Source: Nymphaea colorata (taxonomy: Eukaryota; Streptophyta; Magnoliopsida; Nymphaeales; Nymphaeaceae). Taken from it: a stretch of 64,000 bases of DNA. The position numbers were made by a program, and so were the translations under genes. Positions 47,101-55,660 of the stretch are shown here, in pieces. The first letter of the stretch is position 1, and every line of letters starts with the position of its first letter. The stretch spans positions 4,969,501 to 5,033,500 of the forward strand of contig NC_045142.1 in NCBI RefSeq assembly GCF_008831285.2. Direction: 5' to 3'. The notes under the pieces were generated by a model, which was not told the origin of the DNA, searched no databases, and saw nothing but the letters and a program-made list of their open reading frames with translations.

Positions 47101-47980
47101 AATACGTTGAATGAAAGGATGCGCCAGAGTCTAAAATCCAAGACTCTATAGAGCTGTGTACACTCAAGGCAAGTGCATCAGCTATATCTTCTGTTGCTGC
47201 ATTTGCTGAATCATCTTCACGATTTGGGTTCTTCTTCTTCAACAACCTGCAATCTCTTTTCCGGTGTCCTGGCTTACCACAGTTCCAACAGCCATCACTT
47301 CGAGGTTTGGATTGACTCCTTCCTTTAGATTTGGACCTTCCGTGCTCTTGGTAACGTTGATTAGTTCTGCCCCTATTTTGAACATTTAGGGCAGAACCGA
47401 GGGGCTCTCCTGCCTCTCTTCTGCGAATGTCCTCACTAATTATTAAATCTCGAACACCACTGAACTTCAATTTGCTTGACCCCGATGAACTACTCACGGT
47501 GGTCACAGTGGCACTCCAACTCTCCGGTAGAGATGACAGTAAAATTAAGGCTTGAACCTCATCATCAAACTTAATATCAACAGAACATAATTGAGAAGTA
47601 ATAACATTGAACTCATTTACGTGATCCGTAACAGAGGCACCTTCAGCCATTTTCAAATTAAATAATCGACGCATCAGATATACCTTATTTGAAGCAGAGG
47701 GTTTTTCGTACATATCTGTTAGCGTCTTCATCAGACTTGCTGTCGTTTTCTCGTTAACAATGTTGAAGGCGACGTTTCTGGCCAGCGTCAACCGGATGAC
47801 TCCAAGGGCTTGTCTATCCAGCAACTGCCAATCTGCATCAGCCATTGTTGCAGGTTTCGCTCCCATGAGTGGTTCATGCAGTTTCTTCTGATACAAGTAG
47901 TCCTCGATCTGCATCTTCCAGAATCCGAAGTCTTTACCGTCGAACTTCTCGATTCTGACCTTTCCTTCTTCCAGCGCCAT
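44105..47980 (-). pseudogene. Copia gag-pol, one frame with four premature stops
   Basis: A single 1,292-codon frame encodes gag (to about residue 230) with knuckle CWNCGKPGHRKRDC, then protease (LDSGASFHS), GAG-pre-integrase (LWHYRLGHMSEKG), integrase (HTDVWGP, RSDNGGEYDSKEF and the QNGVAERMNRTL region with the catalytic Glu), RT (KARLVVKGFRQ, LDVKTAFLNGDL, YVDDMLIAG) and RNase H (STTEAEYIA, KHIELKYHFIRD). Stops are at 46109-46111 (TAG), 45605-45607 (TAG), 45068-45070 (TAA, immediately before YVDD) and 44750-44752 (TGA). There are no frameshifts. The first two stops sit where the family usually has Trp, so each is explained by one G-to-A change. Confidence 0.93.
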
Positions 47981-48003
47981 TGTTCCTTCCTCGAACGAAC
48001 CGA

Positions 48004-48015
48004 GCTCTGATACCA
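48004..48015 (-). promoter_or_regulatory. Primer-binding site of the copia element
   Basis: On the minus strand this reads TGGTATCAGAGC, complementary to the 3' end of plant initiator methionine tRNA, two bases inside the 5' LTR. It primes minus-strand DNA synthesis. Confidence 0.93.
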
Positions 48016-48017
48016 GT

Positions 48018-48380
48018 TGTTACGAACAACAACAATAAACTCTCCTCACGCACTCTCAAGAGGGGGTTAGAAGCAACTAGGAAGAAGACAACGATTTACG
48101 TGGTTCGGAGCAATAATCTCCTACGTCCACGGTCACACAGATCTCTTGTATTCACTCTCTTCTATGAACACACAGAACAGACACACTCAAGCGGCAGCCA
48201 TCCTCAAAACATAAGGATTAGGGCAAACCCGTATTTGTATAAAATGACATATATGCCCTTACAGGATTACAAATGAGTGTCCAGTATCAACTTCCATACA
48301 CCTGTGCCTCAAATGAGTGTGGAACAAGCGGCGGTATTACAAATGAGTGTTCAGTATGGATCAACTTCCATACACCAACA
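48018..48380 (-). repeat. 5' LTR, 363 bp
   Basis: It matches 43755-44029 except for an expansion near 48264-48355, in which ATTACAAATGAGTGT and CAGTAT occur twice. The target duplication ACCTG follows. Confidence 0.92.
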
Positions 48381-48385
48381 ACCTG

Positions 48386-49220
48386 TGCCTCAAAAGCATG
48401 GAAGTTGAAGGTCATTTGTTTCTTGAGAGCCCTATTTTTAAAAAAATGTTGGAAATTTATTGCCTCAAAATTTAAACAGAGTATCCCAAAAGCTGAAGGA
48501 CTTAAGCAGGGACTTTTATGGTGGTAAAAATGCAAAATATGGAGGAAATGGTGGTCAATCTTGGGAAATGCTTCTATAGTATTATAGCGAGGCTGATTTG
48601 GAAAGGAGGAAACGAAAACACCAATGAAGTTTTTGGTTTTCAAAAATGACATGCTACCATGCTGGCTCAGCTACGGCCTACGGGGATGTTGTAAAGAACA
48701 ATACCGTTCCTTATGCTGAATATGAAACAAATGGATATGGAAGGAGTGGAAAGTGTAGATTCAGACTAGAATATATTCAGCCAAATGATCGTTTGCAAGA
48801 GGTAACACTTATAGTATTTACGTTGCAGCATGGGTGGTACAGGATTCGAGGCGGTTTGCGGGTCCCATAAAAACGAAGAGGGTGACTTCTTGCGTGGTGT
48901 TCGCTGCAGGGGCAAGGGATGGGCACATATTCTCAGAATCCTGGGTTTTGAACTGATGGTTGAGAAGAATCTCATGCCAGCCATGATCTGAATGTGATTA
49001 AATCCAACCGTGGAAATTTGGAAAGTTGGCAACGGAGGACTAGCAAAGGTGATTGTCCTGCACAAGCAATTTTTTGGATACTGCAGCTTGATTGTCATCG
49101 ATGAGTCGGATCCTGCCATCGAAGCAAGCTTGATGTTGCTTTTGACCTTGGGGGTCGTGGCTTTAAAGAAAAGTGAAATGGGGCAGAGCGGCTGGATGAA
49201 GTGTTACGATGTCCTTCGCT
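48386..49220 (+). pseudogene. 3' continuation of LINE debris
   Basis: The sequence right of the copia target duplication continues the plus-strand frame seen before it (ASKAWKLKVICFLRALF region). A broken C-terminal part with ILRILGFELM and IWKVGNGGLAKVIVLHKQ follows. It adjoins receptor copy 3 exon 2. Assignment to the LINE rests on continuity, not on a recognised domain. Confidence 0.45.
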
Positions 49221-49278
49221 AGCTCTCCAAAATTTAGCTAGCTCTCCAATATTAACGTATACTAACTCCTCGTCTTAC

Positions 49279-50164
49279 CTTACGATGTCCTTCGCTCCGA
49301 AGGCTGTCCTCTTCCACTGTAGAAGAGCGTCTTCCGTGCCGTCCGTGTTGTACATCCTCGGATCAAGTTCCCTAATTTCAAGAGTGGAGATGAAGGGTAT
49401 ATGTTGGGGCGACGTCCGAGCAACACAGACGGTGATGTTGTCCCTCTTGGGTGCATATATCACTTCCCAAGAAAGGGAGCCGCCGGATGAAGTGTTCACA
49501 TTCATCCAAGAGTTCCCATCGAATTGGAGATCGAAGGATGGTGGCGATGACTTCTGGTTATAGTTGCCATAGAAGAAGGACGCCCGAATCATGTGCTTTC
49601 TTCCCCTCACGACGCCTCGGATTACGTAGCAGCTCTTCTTTTGAGAGGGAAAGTAGCGGAGGCTGTTGAACTCTTGGCTGTATTTACCAAGATTCTGGAC
49701 TTGCGTAGCTTTCCCTGTCTTAATGTAACCGTCGTCGCCTACCCAATCGATGCCCAACCGGTCGGTGTGGTTGGCAGTTCCTCCACAGTCAAGGCTCAAG
49801 AACACTGGCAGGAAACAAATTAATTAGAAAACTCACCGGTTATCATGCCTTGTATTGCAAGCTGTATTGATCTCCAAAAACGAGCCACTTTTGAAAAAAA
49901 AAAATTTGTTACAGATATGTAGAGGGAGAAGCCGATGAGCGAAATGTACAGAGCGGGTTGTGTTTGTTGTTATATCTAGAGGAGAAACTAAAAGCGCCAC
50001 TGATTATGCGGACCATACTTGTGGACATGTGTATTCATTGATCAAGGAATAAAAGAAAACGAGCCGGACGTGAGATCAGGAGAACGCTTACGTTTATCCG
50101 AAAATCCGGAGAAAATTTGGATTGCAATGCATAAGCCAAAAAGGAGCAGGAATCTTGAGCCCAT
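49279..50164 (-). pseudogene. Receptor copy 3, exons 1-2 (5' end)
   Basis: Exon 1 (50092-50164) encodes MGSRFLLLFGLCIAIQIFSG, a signal peptide. Exon 2 (49279-49804) opens FLSLDCGG and is uninterrupted through RASFFYGNYN and ITVCVARTSPQHIPFISTLE to a normal GTAAG donor. The borders are identical in phase to copies 1 and 2. No exon 3 follows; downstream is LINE and copia sequence, and the matching relic of exons 7-8 is at 32.5-33.2 kb. If transcribed, it could only give a truncated secreted fragment. Confidence 0.85.
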
Positions 50165-51750
50165 CGTAAGACGATGGATGATCAATGTGGGCAAGTTTCG
50201 CAATGAGGATACTTCAGAAGCTGAAGCAATTCTTCTTGGCAAGGTGTGACTATAAAGAAGTCCGGTGGGGATTTTTTTTTTTTTTTTCGCCTTGAGGCGT
50301 GCTTCTGTAATACACGAAATTCATAGTAATGACATTTTTCAAAAATATTCTACAGTAAGCGACCTAGCGGAAGTCCCCTGCCGTTTGACGATTATTGATC
50401 CTGTGTGCTTGTAGTAACACTAAGAAATTTTAGCAGCGTACTGGTGGCCACCAATGTGAGCTCCCTTATCCTCATTGCCATCTCTTCTAAAATGACATAA
50501 ATAAAAGTGATTGGACCAGAACTGCGTACGGCTGGTCCAGACCTTAATAGAGTCCAGCACTTGGAAGAAGGATTTGACTGGGATCCTCTTTCCGTGGAAA
50601 TGTATCTTTCCATGTTAAAAACATGAACTACTTGCATGCGTTGGAAACAATTTCAATTGAGCTTACACTATGAGTTTATCCAACCTAAACCAGGATCCAA
50701 GTAGCGTTGGATCTTGGATCTTCTAATATATATATATAGAGAAAAATTGGTAGAAACCATTAGGACAAAAATCAGGTTGTTTAAATGTGATGTTTAAGGT
50801 ATTATTCATATGATTTTAAGAATATGTTGATGCAAAACATATATTTTTTTATATTTTTACGGGGCCCAAATTAAAAGTTCTAAAAAATTATAATTACTCA
50901 ATTTTGTTTTCCCAAGATATGGAGGGACTGAAGGTTAGGATTGAGGTTCTATTCTTGTGCTCAACAATTTCAACCCGATGGGGAAGATCAGGCTGTGTAG
51001 ATGTAGAAGACGATCGACCACCAAACACTTTACAACATTGGAGACGCCAGACAATGGAAGGTGCTGTGTATTTGAGAACTAGTCTTCTCTTTGTGCGTGT
51101 GGACATCTTGTAGTCTTCTTCACAGCTGTCAACGAGACCGATGCCATTGTTTTGTCCCTTTTCTTAAAATGACAACGAAAGCTTAGAAAAGAATTTCAGG
51201 GCCACGAATGCCCACACAACCAACAGAACTCCAGATGGTGAACAGAGAAATGAATCTGTCAAATACAAAATTTTATAACAATTTAATGATAACCCAGTTT
51301 ATGTAACAGAATAACATGGAATGCATGGGAAGAAGTTGCAGGCAGATTGTGTCATGAACTTGAAAAGTTGCGAGCAAAGGGGTTAATTCTGCATTAGGTT
51401 TCACTATGTACTTGACATTGCTGCACATTATTAATCGCTTAAAGTATATTAATAATGCTGGGAGGAGACCTTAACTTGGCTGTGCTCCGTCCTCCGGTGA
51501 TGGACGACTTCATTAGCATATGAAGACGCTGTTGTGACAGAGAGACGTGACATTGACATGGCGGTGCCCCGTCGACCACGGCGATGGGCGGCTTCGTTAG
51601 CAAACGATCTATTTCGCTGTCAAGGGAGACAACTGACAACGCTCTTTTAACCGGGAGTGGAGATATGAGAATCACTGATGACAGCATTGAGCGGAATTGT
51701 GGTCCCCTGGTTCAAGTCCGCCGTGAATCACTGGTATCTTATCTCTTTGT
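50165..51750. other. Upstream region of receptor copy 3
   Basis: 50220-50640 is colinear with the copy 1 and copy 2 upstream DNA (the ACTTCT...AGTCC part and GATTTGACTGGGATC). 50920-51150 is the third copy of the 200-bp repeat. 51310-51720 is inverted relative to 16880-17270. An AT-rich tract is at 50725-50740. There is no coding gene. Confidence 0.6.
50920..51150 (+). repeat. Conserved ~200-bp upstream repeat, copy 3 of 4
   Basis: It carries CAACAATTTCAACCCGATGG, GACGCCAGACAATGGAAGG and TCTTTGTGCGTGTGGAC. It matches the copy at 63580-63800 closely and in the same orientation relative to the receptor genes. Confidence 0.78.
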
Positions 51751-52261
51751 AAAGGGACTCTCTTGAGATTTGCTGTGGTTTCCACGACGTTGAAACATGT
51801 CTAAAATTGTAGCTTTAATTGTTTCAGATTTATAGAGGCTGATATTGAGTATTTCTCTCTCCAAAAAAAAACACACACACACAAAACTGGTGGCTAGTAT
51901 CCTTCTGGTCTACCAACCAGTGGCGATTGTCCAGATAAAGTCCAGGCTTGGTCATGTTTCCCTTTTTAATTTACCAAAATCTGTACATCGCTTTTTCTGA
52001 ATCAAATTGGTAAGTTTAGAATTAACCAATAGGCTCAATCGAAATCAGAATCATTTGCACATGAAGTTGATTAGAATACAGGTTTTCAAACTAAAATTTA
52101 AAAATAAAATACAAAAGAAACATGACCGCTGATTTAGACAACCATAAGAATAGCTTAAGATAGTCAAATGATAATTTGTAAACAATAAATTAACAAAAAA
52201 TAGAAAACATTATGAATCTTGCTGCGTAGCCTTTTAGTGTCTACATATAGAAAATCTATCT

Positions 52262-52262
52262 C

Positions 52263-52348
<86 letters not shown>
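52262..52348. repeat. (CT)n(AT)n(GT)n microsatellite
   Basis: This compound dinucleotide run is positionally equivalent to 28451-28530 in block A. The short frame on the minus strand is an artefact. Confidence 0.97.
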
Positions 52349-52349
52349 A

Positions 52350-52580
52350 AGAAAATTCAATGCTGACTTTGGTTTTTAGAGTCACTCAGCCATTTAAATA
52401 GAACCATCTGATCCATGATGAAAAAAAAGTGAAAAGAAAAAATTGATGGACATTTTCTTCATTTACTATCAATTTCTACTTTTTTTTATGTTGTTTTCTC
52501 AACCATTCATCTGCATGAGATGGATTGCAATAGTTAGACGGTTGGATGACTCTAGAGTCACTATTCACTTACTCTATATA
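52350..52580. mobile_element. Foldback MITE, family member 2
   Basis: The ends ATGCTGACTTTGG with AGAGTCACTCAGCCA and GACGGTTGGATGACTCTAGA with GTCACTATT are inverted relative to each other. It is the paralogue of 30398-30680 without the internal 47-bp duplication. Confidence 0.5.
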
Positions 52581-52708
52581 TGTAATATGAAAATTCATAA
52601 ATGAAAGATTTTAAATTCAAAGAGCGACATAATGGAGGAACTTGTAAAAGAGAAATTACAAAGTAAAGAGGCGAGAGGAAGATATCCAATGAGATTTGGA
52701 ATGAGAGG

Positions 52709-52710
<2 letters not shown>

Positions 52711-52742
<32 letters not shown>
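52711..52742. repeat. (AT)16 microsatellite
   Basis: This is an uninterrupted AT run, equivalent in position to the interrupted run at 30821-30867. Confidence 0.95.
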
Positions 52743-52745
<3 letters not shown>

Positions 52746-53630
52746 GATCAAGAGATAGTTTTGAGGATTTTGGACTTCCACCTTTGAGAGAAACCTGAGT
52801 TCATGAAAGAGCATAGGTTAAGTTTCCATTGCCTATGGATGGTTTTTACTTTCAAAATTCATATTAAAAACATAACTCAAAACATATTTATTTAAGTCTG
52901 TAAGAATAATACTCATTTTTACTTGTTTTCATCCATTACAAAGAAACTTTTTTTTTCTACTATTAGGTATATTAGATCATTAACTACAAATGAAACAAAA
53001 ATTTAATGACTTAAAAGAACTCTTCTTGGGATCACTAATCGGGTGAATAATAAATAAATAGTAATCACTACTAAGTGTAGAACTATCATGAAAATACATT
53101 TTATCATATACATATTCATAGGGGTTTTTTTTGTGTTGGACAAATTCCAATCTCAATAATTAATGAGATAGAAAAGAAATCTCATCTCAAGCTCTCATTC
53201 TTACCATTCATTCACATATTGATTGAAAATTCAACCAACTGTGCATGAATATTATCATAAAAAATAGACAATGCACACATTCAATGAAATAAGAAAAGAA
53301 AGAAACATATTTTGGGCCTAGAAGAAGAAATGAAATTTTATCTCACTCTAGTCATGCTCTCGATGCACTCGAGCATAGCTCTTGACTTTGAAGAAAAGAT
53401 TTTAGAGCTTGCAAGAAACATGATGGGAAGATGACTGCAAACCTCTAAATAGAAAAGTTGAAGAAAGACAAATCTGTTAGTTACCTCGGGTGATCACCAA
53501 GCCTTTCAAATGAGATCCAAGGTATTGAAGAATAAAGATTGAAGAAGATGCTAACAACAAAAGTTGAAGATGAAGAAGAAGAAGAGAAGAAGAAAAGAGA
53601 GGGAAGAGTAGAGAAATGGAGAGAGCTAAG

Positions 53631-53825
53631 CAGGGGTGGAGAGAGGGGGGGCTCGCTTAGGTCATGGCTCCACCCTGGCCAATGAAAAGAAAAAAATTAC
53701 ATTGAAAAAAATAAAATTTTTTAATTACGCCATGTATTTTTTGGATTTGAATTCAATTGGCCCTACCCGGATTTAGAGGTTGGACTGTCGTCCTGCTCCT
53801 GAAGAAAATCCTGGCTCCGCCCCTA
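53631..53825. mobile_element. hAT-like MITE with empty paralogous site
   Basis: It begins CAGGGGTGGAG and ends CTCCGCCCCTA, inverted to each other and similar to the Tip100-type hAT end. The flanks GAGCTAAG and AAGATAAG are an imperfect 8-bp duplication. Block A has the uninterrupted sequence at 31588-31595 (GAGCCGAG), which confirms an insertion. Confidence 0.78.
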
Positions 53826-54204
53826 AAGATAAGAGAAAACTTCTAAGTTTTAAGTGCATGAGCTACAAAAGTACTCCAAGAGTTATCTCACCCAAGAGTC
53901 AAGATATGAGGGGTAGTTATAAAAACTTTTAGAGTCAAAATCCAAATTTTGATTTTTTTCTATTTCACAAGGTTTTCATTGGAATTTCAAAATTTTTTAA
54001 ATTATTTTCAAATTTTTTTTATTGTGCAGGTCTTCACCCAAGGAGATTGGCTCATAGCGGTCGTCGAGGGTGTTGGCAGGGTTAATGTCCACCCAATATG
54101 ACCAAAACCGCCTCTTTAGATGTGGTTTTTGCCAAAAAGGGGCTTACCAAGGAGAGTTCCAAGCAAAATAGTTGTGCGCTTGCACTGGCGCAGCAATGCT
54201 TGGT

Positions 54205-54330
54205 GCCGCAAAACCTGGAGTGACAGTACCCTGGTGCTGCCAGTGTGCCCTTGCCAGAGCGCACGACAAGGCCATTCATTGCTCGACCAGGGCACCATGC
54301 AGTGCACAGGCGTGCGCAGAGAGGTTGTTT
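54205..54330 (+). other. Conserved short open frame in block B
   Basis: This is the partner of 31816-31960, with KPGVTVPWCCQCAL and RAHDKAIHC. Differences between the two are concentrated at third codon positions in this frame. No known family is recognised. It could be a captured exon or part of a transposon. Confidence 0.35.
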
Positions 54331-54359
54331 GGCCCCTTAGGGTGGCTCTTGCCTCCCTG

Positions 54360-54780
54360 TTCCCTTTAGGTGGGTCTCACTTAAAAAGGAAAATAAAAAT
54401 TTATATTTTTAAAATATATTCTTCAAGTACAAAATGGTCTTTTGATTAAAATAGGTCGGGCTTCATTTTGGGCAGCTCGAGGCTCATTTTATTGCCGGGT
54501 CCGATACAAAAGACATTTTAGAATTTTTGATGCGACTTGCGAGATTGAGTTGAAAAGCAAAGGAGAGGTTCTCGTGCGCACGGGAGGCCCAAAATAATGT
54601 CAGAATTTGATATTTTCGCCTCGATTTCGGATTTTGATTTGAAATTTTGATTTTCATCTAAATTTTGGTTTTGGATTTAATTTGGGCTTAAGATTTACTG
54701 GATCTATTTTCCTAATTTGAGCTTGATTTTGCTTTTTGGGTTCCATTACAGACTTGGCTTTGTATTTCGGATCATGGTGT
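54360..54780. other. Spacer between block B and the minisatellite
   Basis: This is AT-rich DNA with TTTTGATTTT-type words. I see nothing coding. Kinase exons of copy 2 would be expected in this direction but are absent. Confidence 0.5.
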
Positions 54781-55105
54781 AATTTTTGGATCTGGAGCCA
54801 ACATTTGGATTCAGATCTCGATTTAAGGTTGGATTTTGTATCTAAAGCTTGAATTTGGATTCGGATATGGATTGAAGCATCCGTTTTGGATTTAGGACTG
54901 AGGTTTTGACTTGGTTGTGGATCTAGAGATGTGTTTTGGTTCTAAGGTCAAGATTTGGATTTGGATATGGATCTAGAAATCTATTTTAGATCTAAGGTTG
55001 AGATTTAGATTTGGATATGGATCTAGGGGTTTGTTTTGGACATAGAACCGAGATTTAGATTTGATTGTGGATCTAGAGGTATGCTTTTGGTTTGAGCTTG
55101 AGCCC
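54780..55105. repeat. Minisatellite, 50-bp unit
   Basis: Units follow the pattern GATTTGGATTTGGATATGG, ATCTAG, TTTGTTTTGG and TAAGG-TTGA. The last three units are exactly 50 bp each (54948-55097 approximately). Earlier units are more degenerate, about six in all. Confidence 0.78.
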
Positions 55106-55660
55106 AATGAAAGAAAATTGATCCGAATATGCTGCCTGTGTGAACGACTATCAATTTGAAGGAGAAGTGGATTAAAATTACCGAATATGTCGAATATAAT
55201 CTTTTTGAAAAATTTGAAGTGATAACATCAATCAGTTAGTTTTGCAATAAGGGGAAATGAGCATCAAGGCGGAATAATGGGGAAACGTGTGGCTGAGGGT
55301 AAGCGTAGATGGGTCAACTGAACTCAAGTGTAACAGATATAACACACCTAGGCAATCAGGAACAGCAGATGACATGCAAAAGGGGCACAACAGGGTTCAT
55401 GCTAAGAAAAGATTTATATAGTAGCAAGTATTATTTATAAAGCAAGGATGCTTTTGCTGTCTTTCATGGGGATGCGGCTTGTCCTTTATGCTTGCTTGAA
55501 GAAGCTATAAAGCTAAGGTAGCTTATTATTTGTCAACAAATAACATGGAACCTATTGAGGCCACTTCAGGAATGAAATAACTTAAATACTTTATTCTCGA
55601 TCGCAACGTTAGCTGGCGATAGCTTGGGATGTTGACTTGAAAGGTGTGCAGAGACGACAG

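Larger units (their letters stand above)
43755..48380 (-). mobile_element. Near-intact Ty1-copia retrotransposon
   Basis: LTRs are 43755-44029 and 48018-48380. Both begin TGTTA and end CCAACA, and the element is flanked by ACCTG on both sides (43750-43754 and 48381-48385). The primer site TGGTATCAGAGC lies at 48004-48015 and a purine tract AAGTGGGAGAT at 44030-44040. The internal region codes on the minus strand in one frame from 47980 to 44105. The LTRs share about 247 aligned bases with six differences that I can count, so the insertion is relatively recent. It sits inside LINE debris. Confidence 0.93.
51750..54360. repeat. Duplicated block B (matches 27950-31985)
   Basis: The order of shared words is the same as in block A, but without the 1.85-kb insert (28.53-30.39 kb). 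It contains CT/AT microsatellites, a MITE family member at 52350-52580, a small hAT-like insertion at 53631-53825 and the conserved short frame at 54205-54330. Confidence 0.82.

Noticed and set aside
48287-48652. 121-codon minus-strand frame near 48.3-48.65 kb
   Set aside because: It crosses the copia LTR end and target duplication and is therefore chimeric; the plus-strand LINE reading explains the region better.
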